Origin: an uncultured Alphaproteobacteria bacterium
Lineage (GTDB): Bacteria > Pseudomonadota > Alphaproteobacteria > Puniceispirillales > UBA1172
Direction of reading: 5' to 3'
Length of the DNA stretch: 64,000 nt
Assembly (NCBI GenBank): GCA_958431225.1
Contig: OY288107.1
Coordinates: forward strand, 2,197,501 to 2,261,500
Positions 45,030 to 55,075 of this stretch are shown piece after piece. Position 1 is the first letter of the stretch; every line of letters begins with the position of its first letter. The notes beneath the pieces were generated by a model, which did not search any database, was not told the origin of the DNA, and saw only the letters and a program-made list of their open reading frames with translations. The position numbers were made by a program, and so were the translations under genes.

Positions 45030-47120
45030 ATGAGCAAATTAGCAGATTATGACGGGCCGATTATTGAAATTGACCAATTAAGCATCTCGTTTTTCACGCG
45101 GCTGCATGAAATTCCGGCGGTGATGGATTTTTCGTGTTCGGTGCAACCCGGCGAGGCGATGGGGCTAGTCGGGGAATCCGGGTGCGGTAAATCCACCGTG
45201 GCACTGGCGGTGATGCAAGACCTTGGGGTCAATGGGCGCATCGTTGGCGGCAGTATCAAATTCAAAGGGCGCGATTTAAGTGCGATGTCGCCGGAAGAAT
45301 TGCGCGATATTCGCGGCAATGAAATCGCTATGATTTACCAAGAACCGATGGCGAGTCTCAACCCGGCGATGCGGATCGGCAGGCAGTTGGTTGAAGTGCC
45401 GATGATCCACGAAGGCATTTCCGAAAAAGAAGCCTATGCCCGTGCGTTGGAGGTGGTCACCGATGTCAAACTGCCCGACCCTGAACGCATTTTGCGCTCA
45501 TACCCGCATCAGCTATCGGGCGGGCAACAACAGCGTATTGTCATTGCGATGGCGTTGATGTCTAAACCCGCCTTGCTGATTTTGGATGAACCCACCACCG
45601 CCCTTGATGTGACCGTGGAGGCGGCGGTGATTGAACTCGTCAAAGATTTGGGCAAAAAATACGGCACGTCCATGTTGTTCATCAGCCACAATCTGGGGCT
45701 AGTGCTGGAAACTTGCGACCGCATTTGTGTCATGTATTCAGGCGAAGCCGTGGAAACTGGCTCAATCAAAGATGTGTTTGATAAAATGCAACATCCTTAC
45801 ACGCAAGCCTTGATGTGTTGTATTCCGCTACCCGGTGCGGATAAAAATGCGCGCCCGTTGAAAGCCATCCCCGGCAATTTCCCCCTCCCCCATGAACGCC
45901 CGCCCGGGTGCAATTACGGACCTCGCTGTGATTATTTCAAAAAAGGCGTTTGCGATGGCGTAGAACGTGTGCCTATGGCGGAGGTTAAGGGCTATGACAG
46001 GCATTTCTCGCGTTGTTTGCGCATTGATGAAATTGATTGGGACACGCCCCTAGCCGCGCGTAAAACCACCGCCAAAACCGAACCCGGGCGCGTGATTTTG
46101 AAAATGGATAAACTCAGAAAATACTATGAAGTCGCGGCGAGCGCACTATTTAGCGGCGGCAATCAAAAAGTCGTCAAAGCCAATGAGGAGTTATCTTTTG
46201 AGGCACGCGAATCCGAAACCCTTGCCATTGTCGGCGAATCCGGTTGCGGCAAATCCACTTTCGCCAAGGTTTTGATGGGGCTAGAAACCGCGAGCGAGGG
46301 GCAGATTATCCTCGACAACCGCGAGATTCAAGGCACCGGCATTGAAGAACGCGACGTGCAGACGATTGCCGATGTGCAGATGGTGTTCCAGAATCCGTTT
46401 GATACCCTCAACCCTTCCATGAGTGTCGGACGGCAGATTATCCGCGCCCTTGAGATTTTTGATATCGGCAACAGCGATGCCGAACGCCATGAACGCATGC
46501 TGCAACTGCTTGATTTGGTGAAACTGCCCCGCGAATTTGCCGCACGGATGCCCCGCCAATTATCGGGGGGGCAGAAACAGCGGGTTGGCATTGCGCGCGC
46601 GTTCGCCGGCGGGGCGCGCATTGTGGTGGCGGATGAGCCGGTGTCTGCCCTTGATGTGTCGGTGCAAGCCGCCGTCACCGATTTGCTCATGGATATTCAA
46701 CGCCAGAACAAAACCACGCTTATTTTCATCAGCCACGATCTCAGCATTGTGCGCTATCTATCCGACCGCGTGATGGTCATGTATTTGGGGCATGTGGTGG
46801 AATTGGGGGCGACCGAACAGGTTTTTGCCCCGCCCTACCACCCCTATACTGAGGCACTGCTTTCCGCCGTGCCGATTGCCGACACCAATATTGAAAAGCA
46901 ACATATCGTGCTAGAAGGCGATGTGCCGTCCGCCATCAATCCGCCCCCGGGTTGTCCGTTCCAAACACGCTGTCGCTGGAAATCTAAGGTCAAAGGCGAT
47001 TTGTGCGAGACCGAAATCCCGCCCATGCGCGCGCTTGCGACAGGGCATCAGGTCAAATGCCATCTAGCTGAAAAAATCCTGCGTAGTATGGAACCTGTGA
47101 TAAAACTGACCGCGAAATAA
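45030..47120 (+). CDS. Fused double ATP-binding protein of the importer (DppD-DppF type)
   Basis: A 696-residue protein with two complete ABC ATPase domains that power the importer. First domain: Walker A GESGCGKST (residues 48-56), signature LSGGQQQR (~161), Walker B LLILDEPTTALD. Second domain: GESGCGKST (~402), LSGGQKQR and IVVADEPVSALD. Each domain ends in the oligopeptide-transporter C-terminal region with a cysteine cluster (PPGCNYGPRCDYF and PPGCPFQTRCRW), which in this subfamily can hold an iron-sulfur cluster. ATG 45030 follows GAGGGGG. An ATG at 44988 would overlap the permease gene and has no better site. One fused chain replaces the usual DppD and DppF pair. Confidence 0.93.
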   Translation: MSKLADYDGPIIEIDQLSISFFTRLHEIPAVMDFSCSVQPGEAMGLVGESGCGKSTVALAVMQDLGVNGRIVGGSIKFKGRDLSAMSPEELRDIRGNEIAMIYQEPMASLNPAMRIGRQLVEVPMIHEGISEKEAYARALEVVTDVKLPDPERILRSYPHQLSGGQQQRIVIAMALMSKPALLILDEPTTALDVTVEAAVIELVKDLGKKYGTSMLFISHNLGLVLETCDRICVMYSGEAVETGSIKDVFDKMQHPYTQALMCCIPLPGADKNARPLKAIPGNFPLPHERPPGCNYGPRCDYFKKGVCDGVERVPMAEVKGYDRHFSRCLRIDEIDWDTPLAARKTTAKTEPGRVILKMDKLRKYYEVAASALFSGGNQKVVKANEELSFEARESETLAIVGESGCGKSTFAKVLMGLETASEGQIILDNREIQGTGIEERDVQTIADVQMVFQNPFDTLNPSMSVGRQIIRALEIFDIGNSDAERHERMLQLLDLVKLPREFAARMPRQLSGGQKQRVGIARAFAGGARIVVADEPVSALDVSVQAAVTDLLMDIQRQNKTTLIFISHDLSIVRYLSDRVMVMYLGHVVELGATEQVFAPPYHPYTEALLSAVPIADTNIEKQHIVLEGDVPSAINPPPGCPFQTRCRWKSKVKGDLCETEIPPMRALATGHQVKCHLAEKILRSMEPVIKLTAK

Positions 47121-47830
47121 TGGCGCAATATATCATCCCGCCGCCGCCGCAACCTGCCCTGCACGTGCATGATGGGGGGCATGATGGGGTGCATGGGGAG
47201 GGCACGCTATTTCCGGTGCGCCGTGTCTATTGCATCGGGCAGAATTATGCCGAACACACCATTGAAATGGGCGGCGACCCTGATAAAACCCCGCCATTTT
47301 TCTTCCAAAAAAACCCCGATAATGTCAATACAAGTGGCAGATTCCCCTACCCGCCCCAAAGCGATGATGTGCATTTTGAAATTGAAATGGTGGTAGCCCT
47401 AATGCGTGGCGGGCGTGATATTGTCGTGGGGGATGCGCTTGATTATGTCTATGGTTATGGCATTGGCTTGGATATGACCCGCCGTGATTTGCAAAGCCTC
47501 GCCAAGAAAAGCGGGCGTCCATGGGAAATCGGCAAAGCCTTTGAAGCCTCGGCACCGATGGGGGCGTTGCATCCTGTCAGTGCTGTCGGGCATCTGAATA
47601 GCGGACGCATTGCTTTGAGCGTTAATGGTGTAATCCGTCAGCAAGGCGACCTCAACCAAATGATTTGGAAAGTGCCAGAAATCATCGCTTATCTGTCGCG
47701 CTATTACGATATTGCCGAAGGCGATGTGATTATGACTGGCACCCCTGCTGGCGTGGGGGCGATTCAACAAGGCGATGCGCTGGTCGGTGAAATTGAAAAT
47801 CTAGGCGCATTGGCGGTCAAGGTTGTTTGA
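47120..47830 (+). CDS. FAH-family hydrolase (fumarylpyruvate/acylpyruvate hydrolase-like)
   Basis: A 236-residue member of the fumarylacetoacetate hydrolase family, which cleaves C-C bonds of diketo acids or hydrates related compounds using a divalent metal. RRVYCIGQNYAEH (~34-46) and FFFQKNPDNV match the substrate loop. Metal ligands are probably E87 and E89 (HFEIEMVVAL) and D118 (GIGLDMTRRDLQ), and the end TGTPAGVGAIQQGD is typical. The first 30 residues contain a His-rich stretch (HVHDGGHDGVHGEG) that is unusual. The ATG overlaps the ATPase stop by one base (TAATG), so translation is coupled. It is probably the catabolic enzyme for something this importer brings in. Exact substrate unknown. 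Confidence 0.85.
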   Translation: MAQYIIPPPPQPALHVHDGGHDGVHGEGTLFPVRRVYCIGQNYAEHTIEMGGDPDKTPPFFFQKNPDNVNTSGRFPYPPQSDDVHFEIEMVVALMRGGRDIVVGDALDYVYGYGIGLDMTRRDLQSLAKKSGRPWEIGKAFEASAPMGALHPVSAVGHLNSGRIALSVNGVIRQQGDLNQMIWKVPEIIAYLSRYYDIAEGDVIMTGTPAGVGAIQQGDALVGEIENLGALAVKVV

Positions 47831-48541
47831 TTATTTTTTGCGCTTGCGCCTTGCTAGCATATTCAGCACCTCTATCCCCAAGGCGAATGCCATGCCGAAA
47901 TACAAATAGCCTTTCGGCACGTGGAATCCGGCGCCTTCTGCGACCAAAAATACGCCAATCATCATCAGAAACGACAGCGCCAGCATTTTTAGGGTTGGAT
48001 GCGTGCTGATAAACCGCGCAATCATCCCCGAAAATACTAGCATCACGATCATGGCGATGGTCATGGCGGCGACTATCACCAAAATATGTTCGGTAATCCC
48101 CACCGCCGTCATCACCGAGTCAAACGAGAACACTAGGTCTATCAAAATAATCTGGACGATGGTGCTGACCACGCCGCCGGAAAAGGCTTTCAAATTGGCT
48201 TTGGTGTCGCCGGTGACTTCGTCATGGATGCTGTCGGTGGCTTTATAGAGCAGGAACACGCCACCTGCTAGCAACAATATATCTTTGCCCGAAAGCGCGT
48301 GTCCGAACAGCACAATCCACGGCGCCGTCAGCCCGATAATCCACACGATGCCAAACAGCATCATCACGCGCATCAACAAGGCTAAACCGATGCCAATCAC
48401 CCGCGCTTTTTCGCGCTGTTTTTCGGGCAGATGCGCCACTAGGAGCGCGATGAACACCACATTATCAATCCCCAGCACGATTTCTAGTGCGGTCAGGGAC
48501 AGAAAACTCATCCATAAGGCGTAATCGGTAAAAAACTCCAT
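47831..48541 (-). CDS. TerC-family integral membrane protein
   Basis: A 236-residue membrane protein with about seven helices, beginning MEFFTDYALWMSFLSLTALE. The TerC core is clear: EIVLGIDNVVFIALL (residues ~20-34) and its second half LIDLVFSFDSVMTAVG (~124-139), each with the conserved Asp in a helix. It ends in a basic tail, RRKRKK. TerC/Alx/YgdQ-type proteins are linked to tellurite resistance and to Mn2+ or other metal export. The start lies two bases after the fhs stop, so it is the last gene of the oxalate operon. It ends directly against the convergent FAH hydrolase gene, with no spacer and no visible terminator. A role in metal or pH balance during oxalate use is inferred. Confidence 0.9.
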   Translation of the reverse strand: MEFFTDYALWMSFLSLTALEIVLGIDNVVFIALLVAHLPEKQREKARVIGIGLALLMRVMMLFGIVWIIGLTAPWIVLFGHALSGKDILLLAGGVFLLYKATDSIHDEVTGDTKANLKAFSGGVVSTIVQIILIDLVFSFDSVMTAVGITEHILVIVAAMTIAMIVMLVFSGMIARFISTHPTLKMLALSFLMMIGVFLVAEGAGFHVPKGYLYFGMAFALGIEVLNMLARRKRKK

Positions 48542-48543
48542 GA

Positions 48544-50220
48544 TTAGAACAGACCTTCAATCAACCCATCTTGATTGAGTTTTATCGTTTCCGCCGCCGG
48601 CACCCTTGGCAAGCCCGGCATGGTCATAATTTCCCCGCAAATCACCACGACGAATCCTGCCCCTGCGGATAGGCGCACCTCGCGGATGGGGAGGCTATGC
48701 CCGGTGGGGGCGCCGCGACGATTGGGGTCGGTGGTGAAACTATATTGGGTTTTCGCCATACAGACGGGCAGTGCGCCATAGCCTTCGCGCTCCCATTGAT
48801 GTAATTGGTCGCGGATTTTTTGGTCGGCTAGCACCTCATCGGCGCGATAGATTTCCTTGGCGATGGTTTCAATTTTGTGAAATAGCTCCATTTTTGCCGG
48901 GTATAAAGGCGCGTATTTGGATGGGGTGCTGTCGATCATCGCTACGACTTTTTGTGCCAATGTTTCCGCCCCGGCACTGCCCTCTGCCCAATGGCGACAC
49001 AGCACCGCCTCACCGCCTTGGGCGCGCACGAATTCTTGGAGGGCGGCGATTTCGGCATCGGTATCGCTGTGGAAATGGTTGATGGCGACCACGGCGGGCA
49101 GACCGAATTTGGCGATATTTTCCATGTGTCGCCCTAGATTGGCACAGCCCGCTTTGACGGCTTCAACATTTTCCGCAGATAGGTCGGCTTTGGCTACGCC
49201 GCCATTCATTTTCATGGCGCGCACGGTGGCAACAATCACCGCCGCATCGGGTTTTAATCCGGCTTGACGGCATTTGATATTGAGGAATTTCTCCGCCCCT
49301 AAATCCGCCCCGAACCCCGCCTCGGTCACCACATAATCCGCCAATTTCAATGCGGTTTTCGTGGCAATCACCGAATTACACCCATGCGCGATATTGGCAA
49401 AAGGCCCGCCATGCACGAACGCCGGATTATTTTCCAAAGTCTGCACCAGATTAGGTTGCATGGCTTGTTGCAATAGCACCGTCATGGCGCCGTCTGCTTT
49501 GATATCACGGCAATAAACGGCGGTGCGGTCGCGCCTATAGCCGATGATGATGTCGCCCAAACGGCTTTGCAGGTCGTCCAAATCGGTGGCTAGGCACAGC
49601 ACTGCCATGACTTCGGATGCCACGGTGATGTCAAACCCTGCCTCACGCGGGAAGCCATTCGCCACCCCGCCTAGATTGCAGACAATCTGCCGCAAGGCGC
49701 GGTCATTCATATCCAGCACCCGCCGAAACGCCACACGGCGGATGTCAATATCCTGCTCATTCCCCCAATAGATGTGATTGTCAATCAGTGCCGCCAACAG
49801 ATTATGCGCGGAAGTAATCGCGTGGAAATCGCCGGTGAAGTGCAGATTCATGTCCTCCATCGGCACGACTTGCGCATAACCGCCCCCTGCCGCCCCGCCT
49901 TTCATGCCGAAACATGGGCCCAAAGATGCCTCACGGATACAGATGGCGGTGCGTTTGCCGATGCGGTTTAGCCCATCGCCTAGCCCCACGGTGGTGGTGG
50001 TTTTGCCCTCACCGGCGGGGGTGGGGTTGATGGCGGTGACGAGGATTAGCTTGCCGGTTTTTTGCGCGCCTAGCCCGGCGATGAATTCCGCCGATAATTT
50101 GGCTTTATCATGCCCGAATGGCAGTAAATCCGCCGCCGGAATCCCCAATTTCTCGCCAATGGCTTGGATGGGTTGTTTGGATGCCTCGCGGGCGATTTCT
50201 ATGTCAGATTTATGGCTCAT
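48544..50220 (-). CDS. fhs: Formate--tetrahydrofolate ligase
   Basis: A cytosolic enzyme of 558 residues that joins formate to tetrahydrofolate using ATP, giving 10-formyl-THF. The nucleotide loop [11 protein letters not shown] (residues 66-76) and the family signatures [22 protein letters not shown] and [20 protein letters not shown] stretches are present; the protein ends in [15 protein letters not shown]. Length is normal for the family. AGGAAAG lies just before the ATG, 13 bases after the preceding gene. In this operon it probably captures formate released by formyl-CoA transferase into the C1 pool for biosynthesis, or further oxidation. Confidence 0.96.
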   Translation of the reverse strand: MSHKSDIEIAREASKQPIQAIGEKLGIPAADLLPFGHDKAKLSAEFIAGLGAQKTGKLILVTAINPTPAGEGKTTTTVGLGDGLNRIGKRTAICIREASLGPCFGMKGGAAGGGYAQVVPMEDMNLHFTGDFHAITSAHNLLAALIDNHIYWGNEQDIDIRRVAFRRVLDMNDRALRQIVCNLGGVANGFPREAGFDITVASEVMAVLCLATDLDDLQSRLGDIIIGYRRDRTAVYCRDIKADGAMTVLLQQAMQPNLVQTLENNPAFVHGGPFANIAHGCNSVIATKTALKLADYVVTEAGFGADLGAEKFLNIKCRQAGLKPDAAVIVATVRAMKMNGGVAKADLSAENVEAVKAGCANLGRHMENIAKFGLPAVVAINHFHSDTDAEIAALQEFVRAQGGEAVLCRHWAEGSAGAETLAQKVVAMIDSTPSKYAPLYPAKMELFHKIETIAKEIYRADEVLADQKIRDQLHQWEREGYGALPVCMAKTQYSFTTDPNRRGAPTGHSLPIREVRLSAGAGFVVVICGEIMTMPGLPRVPAAETIKLNQDGLIEGLF

Positions 50221-50233
50221 TTGTCTTTCCTAT

Positions 50234-51145
50234 TCATTCAAAAGTTGCACCAATTTGCAGTGCCGTAGCAGCTGCCCATTCATAAGCGGGGATTTTTCCG
50301 CTTGCTTCGGGACGGACGCGCTTGATTAAAATGCGCCCGCCATTGCCCTGAACCAGAACACCTGATTCGGAAATTTCTACAATCTCACCCGCATTGCCTG
50401 TGCCTTCCATCCTAACCGCGTCATAAATTTTCACCTCACTACCATTTAGCGTCGTCCATGCCCCGGGGGCAGGATTCGCCGCGCGGATGATATTATAGAC
50501 CGCATCGACAGGTTGCTGCCAATCAATACGCGCATCCTCTTTTTTGAACCAGCCTTCATAACTGCCGTCATCTAGGCGTTGGTCGTGTTTGATGATGACC
50601 CCTGCTTTGACCAAATCTAGCCCTTCTAGCATTGCATCCACCCCCATGGGAAATAATTTGTTGAAATAAACATCGCCTAGGGTTTCATCCCCGCCAATCT
50701 CGCAGGTTTTTTGCAACATAATCGGGCCTTCATCCAGCCCATCATCGGGCCAGAAAATCGTCAGCCCCGTGCGCGTTCTGCCCATAGCAATCGGCCAGTT
50801 AATGGAAGAAGGCCCACGATGTTGCGGACACAGCGACGGATGGTATTGAAATGTGCCATATTTAGGCGCATCACGCACGGCTTGTGGCACGAACAGCAAC
50901 ACATACGCCATCATGCAAATATCCGCGTCAAAGGATTGCATCAAAGCCAGTGCCTCTGGCGTTTTCCACGATGCCGGTTGGTGCAGGGGCAGTCCTTTTT
51001 CGGTCGCCAATTCTGCCAAAGGGTCGGCGGGTGCGCCGTCTTTGGTCGGCGCGCAACACACCGCTACTACGTCTTCGCCACGTTCTAACAGCTTTTCCAA
51101 AACGGCTCTGCCAAAGGCTTGTTGTCCGTGAAGCACTATACGCAT
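50234..51145 (-). CDS. Stand-alone 10-formyl-THF hydrolase/formyltransferase-like protein (ALDH1L N-terminal type)
   Basis: A 303-residue formyltransferase-fold protein. Residues ~1-200 match the N-terminal hydrolase domain of 10-formyl-THF dehydrogenase (ALDH1L) better than methionyl-tRNA formyltransferase: [17 protein letters not shown] and [17 protein letters not shown]. The catalytic pair is H102 and D138, at the same spacing as ALDH1L H106 and D142. A C-terminal Fmt_C-like beta domain follows (~205-303; [16 protein letters not shown]). ATG 51145 follows AGGAGA and overlaps the frc stop by 10 bases. A longer frame from 51292 would run deep into frc and is rejected. Known relatives move or hydrolyse the formyl group of 10-formyl-THF. 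Between frc and fhs it could release formate from 10-formyl-THF, or transfer a formyl group from or to CoA. The latter is speculation. Confidence 0.85.
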   Translation of the reverse strand: MRIVLHGQQAFGRAVLEKLLERGEDVVAVCCAPTKDGAPADPLAELATEKGLPLHQPASWKTPEALALMQSFDADICMMAYVLLFVPQAVRDAPKYGTFQYHPSLCPQHRGPSSINWPIAMGRTRTGLTIFWPDDGLDEGPIMLQKTCEIGGDETLGDVYFNKLFPMGVDAMLEGLDLVKAGVIIKHDQRLDDGSYEGWFKKEDARIDWQQPVDAVYNIIRAANPAPGAWTTLNGSEVKIYDAVRMEGTGNAGEIVEISESGVLVQGNGGRILIKRVRPEASGKIPAYEWAAATALQIGATFE

Positions 51146-52398
51146 GATTTTTCTCCTATCGCGCCCGATGCGCTGATTTTGTTGATGTCTTCGTTTGAAT
51201 AGCCTAGATCGCGTAAAATTTCCTCGGTATGTTCGCCCAATAATGGCGCGCGCACAACCTCCGCAGGGCTGGCGGAAAGTTTTATCGGACACCCCACCGA
51301 AAGATACGCCCCGCGTTCGGGGTGGTCAACCTCAACCATGGTGCCAGTGGCGTAAAGTGCCTCGTCTTCGGCTAGTTCTTTCATGGATAGAATCGGGCCT
51401 ACGGGAATATCTAGGGGGTTGCAGGCTTCTAAGACTTCAAATTTGGTTTTGGTTTGCGTCCATTCTTCAATGCGCGCGAAAATTTCATCCAACTTGTCTA
51501 AACGTTCCGGCAGTGTCGCGTAGCCTTTGGCGGTTTTCCACGCAGCTTCGCCGATTAAATCACAGACATTTCCCCACACCGCCTCCTGAATGATGAAATA
51601 AGTATAGGCGTTAGGGTCGTCCTCCCAGCCCTTGCATTTCAGAATTTTGCCCGGCTGCCCACCCCCTGAATCATTGCCCGCACGAGGCGTCGTATCGCCA
51701 AAGGGAATGCCCGCACCATGTTGCGAATATTCCTTCAAAGCCCCCACCGCTAGACGTTGTTGGTCGCGCATTTTTACCCGCACTAAATTAAGCACCGCAT
51801 CCTGCATGGCGACGCTAACCCGTTGCCCTTTGCCAGTTTTCTCGCGTTGGAATAATGCCGTTACGATGCCAAGGCATAAATGCAACCCCGCCCCGGAATC
51901 GCCAATCTGCGCGCCGGTGACGAGGGGCGGTCCGTCCAAGAATCCGGTGGTAGAGGCAGAACCGCCGGTGCATTGCGCGACATTTTCATAGACTTTGCAA
52001 TCGGCATATTTGCCCGCACCAAAGCCTTTGATGGATGCCATGATGAGGCGCGGGTTGATTTCATGCACCGCCTCCCAACCGAAGCCCATGCGGTCTAGCG
52101 CGCCCGGGGCAAAATTTTCCACCAACACATCGGATTCCTCAATGAGCCGTGTTAGCACCGCCTTGCCGGTGGCGTTTTTTGAATCTAGTTCAATGGAGCG
52201 TTTATTGTGGTTGAGCATGGTGAAATAGAGGCTATCCGCGCCGGGTTTATCCACCAATTGTTTGCGCGTGGCATCGCCGACATGCGGGCGTTCCACCTTA
52301 ATGACATCGGCACCGAACCAGCCGAGCAACTGCGTGCAGGTGGGACCCGATTGCACATGCGTGAAATCCAAAACCTTGATGCCGTCAAGCGCCTTCAT
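51136..52398 (-). CDS. frc: Formyl-CoA:oxalate CoA-transferase
   Basis: A class III CoA-transferase of 420 residues that moves CoA from formyl-CoA to oxalate, giving oxalyl-CoA and formate. The sequence follows Frc/YfdW closely: [20 protein letters not shown] at the N-terminus, [12 protein letters not shown] and [13 protein letters not shown]. The catalytic aspartate is D167 (AQIGDSGAG), equivalent to Asp169 of the Oxalobacter enzyme. The mobile glycine loop is GGGQPG, followed by [16 protein letters not shown]. The start overlaps the oxc stop by four bases (ATGA), so the two are translationally coupled. It acts in a cycle with Oxc. Confidence 0.97.
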   Translation of the reverse strand: MKALDGIKVLDFTHVQSGPTCTQLLGWFGADVIKVERPHVGDATRKQLVDKPGADSLYFTMLNHNKRSIELDSKNATGKAVLTRLIEESDVLVENFAPGALDRMGFGWEAVHEINPRLIMASIKGFGAGKYADCKVYENVAQCTGGSASTTGFLDGPPLVTGAQIGDSGAGLHLCLGIVTALFQREKTGKGQRVSVAMQDAVLNLVRVKMRDQQRLAVGALKEYSQHGAGIPFGDTTPRAGNDSGGGQPGKILKCKGWEDDPNAYTYFIIQEAVWGNVCDLIGEAAWKTAKGYATLPERLDKLDEIFARIEEWTQTKTKFEVLEACNPLDIPVGPILSMKELAEDEALYATGTMVEVDHPERGAYLSVGCPIKLSASPAEVVRAPLLGEHTEEILRDLGYSNEDINKISASGAIGEKSCV

Positions 52399-54137
52399 GA
52401 TTTTTTGCCTTTTGATGCTTGTTGCATCACGATGCTTTGCGGGTTGAGGTTGCCGATGCGTCCGCTTTCGGTGCCGGCGGCTTCGTCAATGATGGCGTTG
52501 ATGAGCGTTGGCTTGCCCGAGGCGATAGCTTCACGCACGGCGCGATTCAAATCATCAGGGCTAGTTGCGTAAATGCCGACACCGCCAAAGGCTTGCATCA
52601 TCAGCTCATAGCGCGAATCTTTGACGAACACCGTGGGCGCGACATCACTGCCGGCGGGGTTGGTATCGGTGCCACGATAGATACCGCTATTGTTGAAAAC
52701 CACCACACATACAGGCAGGTCATAACGGCAGATGGTTTCAATTTCCATCCCCGAAAACCCGAACGCGCTATCGCCTTCCACGGCTAGCACCTGTTTGCCG
52801 GTTTCAATGGCGGCGGCGATGGCGGCACCCTGCCCGATGCCCATGACACCCCAAGTGCCGACATCAAGGCGGTGGCGGGGTTGGTAAATATCAATGATGC
52901 TCCGCGCAAAATCCAACGTGTTCGCGCCTTCATTGACGAGGATGATTTCGGGATTGTCCTTAATGACCTCGCGCAACGCCCCTAATGCGCCGTGGTAATC
53001 CATCGGCACGGCGTTGCTTTTCAATTTGCTCGCCATTTTTTCCAAGTTGCCCTGTTTTTTGTCAGCAATGCGGGTGCGCCATTCCGCAGGGGGTTGTTGC
53101 CAATCTTTACCCATTTCATCACTGAGCGCATTTAGGCACGAACCTATATCCCCCACCAAAGGCGCGGTGATGGCGCGATTGCTATCCATCTCGCCGGGGT
53201 CAATATCAATATGGATAAATTGCTTGGGCGCATCCCCCCAAGCCTTGCCCTTGCCGTGCGACAACAGCCAATTCAACCGCGCGCCCACCAACATCACCAC
53301 ATCGGCTTCCTGCAAAACCAAAGACCGCGCCGCCGCCGCCGATTGCGCGTGGTCATCAGGCAACAGCCCTTTCGCCATGCTCATAGGCAGATAAGGCAGA
53401 CCCGATTTTTCCACGAAAGTTTTTATCAGCGCATCCTCTTGGGCATAAGCCGCGCCCTTGCCCAGAATCAGCAACGGCTTTTGCGCCGATTTCAACACAT
53501 CAAGCGCGCGTTTGACCGCATCAGCACTAGGGATTTGCGCAGGCGCCGGGTCTATCACCTCAACCAAAGATTCCGCACCGGCGGTTTTGTCCATCACCTG
53601 CCCCAATAACTGCGCCGGGAAATCCAGATAAACGCCGCCGGGACGCCCCGAACACGCCGCCCGAATCGCACGCGCGATACCGATGCCGATGTCCTCAACA
53701 TGCAACACGCGGAACGCCGCTTTACATAGAGGCTTGGCGATGGCGAGTTGATCCATTTCCTCATAATCGCCTTGTTGCAGATCAACAATTTCGCGCTCCG
53801 AAGACCCGCTAATCAAAATCATAGGAAAGCAATTCGTAGTGGCATTAGCCAGCGCCGTCAGCCCATTCAAAAACCCCGGAGCAGAAACCGTGAGCGCAAT
53901 ACCGGGCTTTTGCGTCAAAAACCCAGCAATAGACGCCGCATAACCGGCATGTTGTTCGTGGCGGAAAGAAATCACGCGCAGCCCCTCACGTTGCGCAATG
54001 CGCCCAAGGTCAGTAATCGGAATCCCCGGCACATTATAAATCGTGCTGATGCCATTCAATTTGAGCGCATCAACGATAAGATGAAAGCCATCGGTCAGCT
54101 GCGAGGTATCAACATTTTCATCAAGGTTTTTGGTCAT
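52395..54137 (-). CDS. oxc: Oxalyl-CoA decarboxylase
   Basis: A thiamine-diphosphate enzyme of 580 residues that converts oxalyl-CoA to formyl-CoA and CO2. The ThDP-activating glutamate is E61 in [16 protein letters not shown]. The pyrophosphate and Mg2+ motif is [19 protein letters not shown] through NNSGIYRG. The family-typical [20 protein letters not shown] and [20 protein letters not shown] are present. AAGGGGA precedes the ATG by 6-7 bases. It is the first gene of the operon oxc-frc-hydrolase-like-fhs-terC. Decarboxylation consumes a proton and can support alkalinisation or proton-motive force if oxalate and formate are exchanged. No oxalate transporter gene is visible in the window. Confidence 0.97.
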   Translation of the reverse strand: MTKNLDENVDTSQLTDGFHLIVDALKLNGISTIYNVPGIPITDLGRIAQREGLRVISFRHEQHAGYAASIAGFLTQKPGIALTVSAPGFLNGLTALANATTNCFPMILISGSSEREIVDLQQGDYEEMDQLAIAKPLCKAAFRVLHVEDIGIGIARAIRAACSGRPGGVYLDFPAQLLGQVMDKTAGAESLVEVIDPAPAQIPSADAVKRALDVLKSAQKPLLILGKGAAYAQEDALIKTFVEKSGLPYLPMSMAKGLLPDDHAQSAAAARSLVLQEADVVMLVGARLNWLLSHGKGKAWGDAPKQFIHIDIDPGEMDSNRAITAPLVGDIGSCLNALSDEMGKDWQQPPAEWRTRIADKKQGNLEKMASKLKSNAVPMDYHGALGALREVIKDNPEIILVNEGANTLDFARSIIDIYQPRHRLDVGTWGVMGIGQGAAIAAAIETGKQVLAVEGDSAFGFSGMEIETICRYDLPVCVVVFNNSGIYRGTDTNPAGSDVAPTVFVKDSRYELMMQAFGGVGIYATSPDDLNRAVREAIASGKPTLINAIIDEAAGTESGRIGNLNPQSIVMQQASKGKKS

Positions 54138-54176
54138 ATTTGTCCCCTTACATTATGACGCCAAAATTCAAAATAA

Positions 54177-54203
54177 ACTATACCAAGATGAATCGCTTGG
54201 CAA
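54177..54203 (-). promoter_or_regulatory. Possible promoter of the oxalate operon
   Basis: On the minus strand, TTGCCA (54203-54198) is followed after 15 bases by TATAGT (54182-54177), about 40 bases before the oxc ATG. The spacer is short of the ideal 17, so confidence is limited. The divergent ProC-like gene starts at 54246, so the 108-base gap must serve both directions. Confidence 0.4.
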
Positions 54204-54245
54204 GTGCCGTCCGCATGGTTTAGGTTGAAGTTTTAGGAGGCAGAA

Positions 54246-54980
54246 ATGACAAAAGCAGGAATCATAGGCGTAGGCGCGATAGGGAGCGCAGTAGCGGAAC
54301 GTTTAGCACGCAACGGCTTTGAGGTGCTGATCTCAAGGCGGAATGCGGGGAATTCGGGGCGTTTGGCGGCGGAATTCCCGCAAGTGCATGCGGCAGAAAA
54401 TCAAGCGGTAGTTGATGGCGCCGATGTGGTATTCATAGCTCTGCCGGCGGATGTAGCGGCGGACGCGATAAGCACATTAAATTTCCGCGAGGGGCAAATC
54501 GTCGTTTCACTAATGGCGGCGATAGACTTAGCGGAAGTGCAAAAATGGACAACCCCAGCCAAAACCCAAACCCTAATGCTCCCCTTCCCCCAAATAACCA
54601 AAGGCGCCTCACCGATATTAGTGCTAGGAGACGCCGCACCAGTGCAAGAGTTTTTCGGCAAAAGCGAAAGCATAACCCAAATAGAAAACCCGGACGAAAT
54701 GCAAGCATTCATGTGCGTACAAGCCATACTATCCCCAAGCGCAGTGTTAGTGGATGAGGCGGCGCGTTGGCTAGGCGCACAAGGCTTTGACGCCGAAAAA
54801 GCAGAAGAATTTTTGCGGAGTTTAATAGCGTCTAGTTTTGTCGCCATGCCTAGTGGCGCATTGATAGAGGCGTTGAACACCCCGGGAGGATACAACCAAC
54901 GCCTACGGAAATTTTTTGAAGCGCGCGGGGTGGCGGAGGTGCTTAAGGATGGGTTGGAGGATTTGAAAGGTGGGGGGTGA
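54246..54980 (+). CDS. NAD(P)-binding reductase of the pyrroline-5-carboxylate reductase (ProC) family
   Basis: A 244-residue protein with an N-terminal Rossmann fold: IIGVGAIGSAVAERLARNGF, with the glycine triad G8, G10 and G13. VVFIALPADVAADAI and VVSLMAAIDLAEVQ follow, as in ProC, then a helical C-terminal dimer domain. In ProC this C-terminal part carries a DAVTALSGSGPA-type motif. Here it reads CVQAILSPSAVLVDEAARWL, a clear departure, so proline synthesis is not assured and another imine or keto substrate is possible. A perfect AGGAGG lies five bases before the ATG. It is transcribed away from the oxalate operon and stands alone before the restriction genes. Confidence 0.8.
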   Translation: MTKAGIIGVGAIGSAVAERLARNGFEVLISRRNAGNSGRLAAEFPQVHAAENQAVVDGADVVFIALPADVAADAISTLNFREGQIVVSLMAAIDLAEVQKWTTPAKTQTLMLPFPQITKGASPILVLGDAAPVQEFFGKSESITQIENPDEMQAFMCVQAILSPSAVLVDEAARWLGAQGFDAEKAEEFLRSLIASSFVAMPSGALIEALNTPGGYNQRLRKFFEARGVAEVLKDGLEDLKGGG

Positions 54981-55005
54981 TTCACTGTGGCGCGTTTAGT
55001 TATGG

Positions 55006-55034
55006 TTGCCGAGCGATTTATTATTTGCTACTCT
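55006..55034 (+). promoter_or_regulatory. Likely promoter of the type III restriction-modification genes
   Basis: TTGCCG (55006-55011), a 17-base spacer and TACTCT (55029-55034) lie about 40 bases before the mod ATG at 55076. GAGG (55064-55067) eight bases before that ATG is the ribosome-binding site. Confidence 0.45.
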
Positions 55035-55075
55035 GTGCTTGAAACCACATCATAGCGCAAATAGAGGCGTATCTT

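Noticed and set aside
51146..51292. Longer start for the formyltransferase-like gene
   Set aside because: It would add 49 residues of basic, non-homologous sequence overlapping frc. ATG 51145 has AGGAGA and gives [12 protein letters not shown], the family start.
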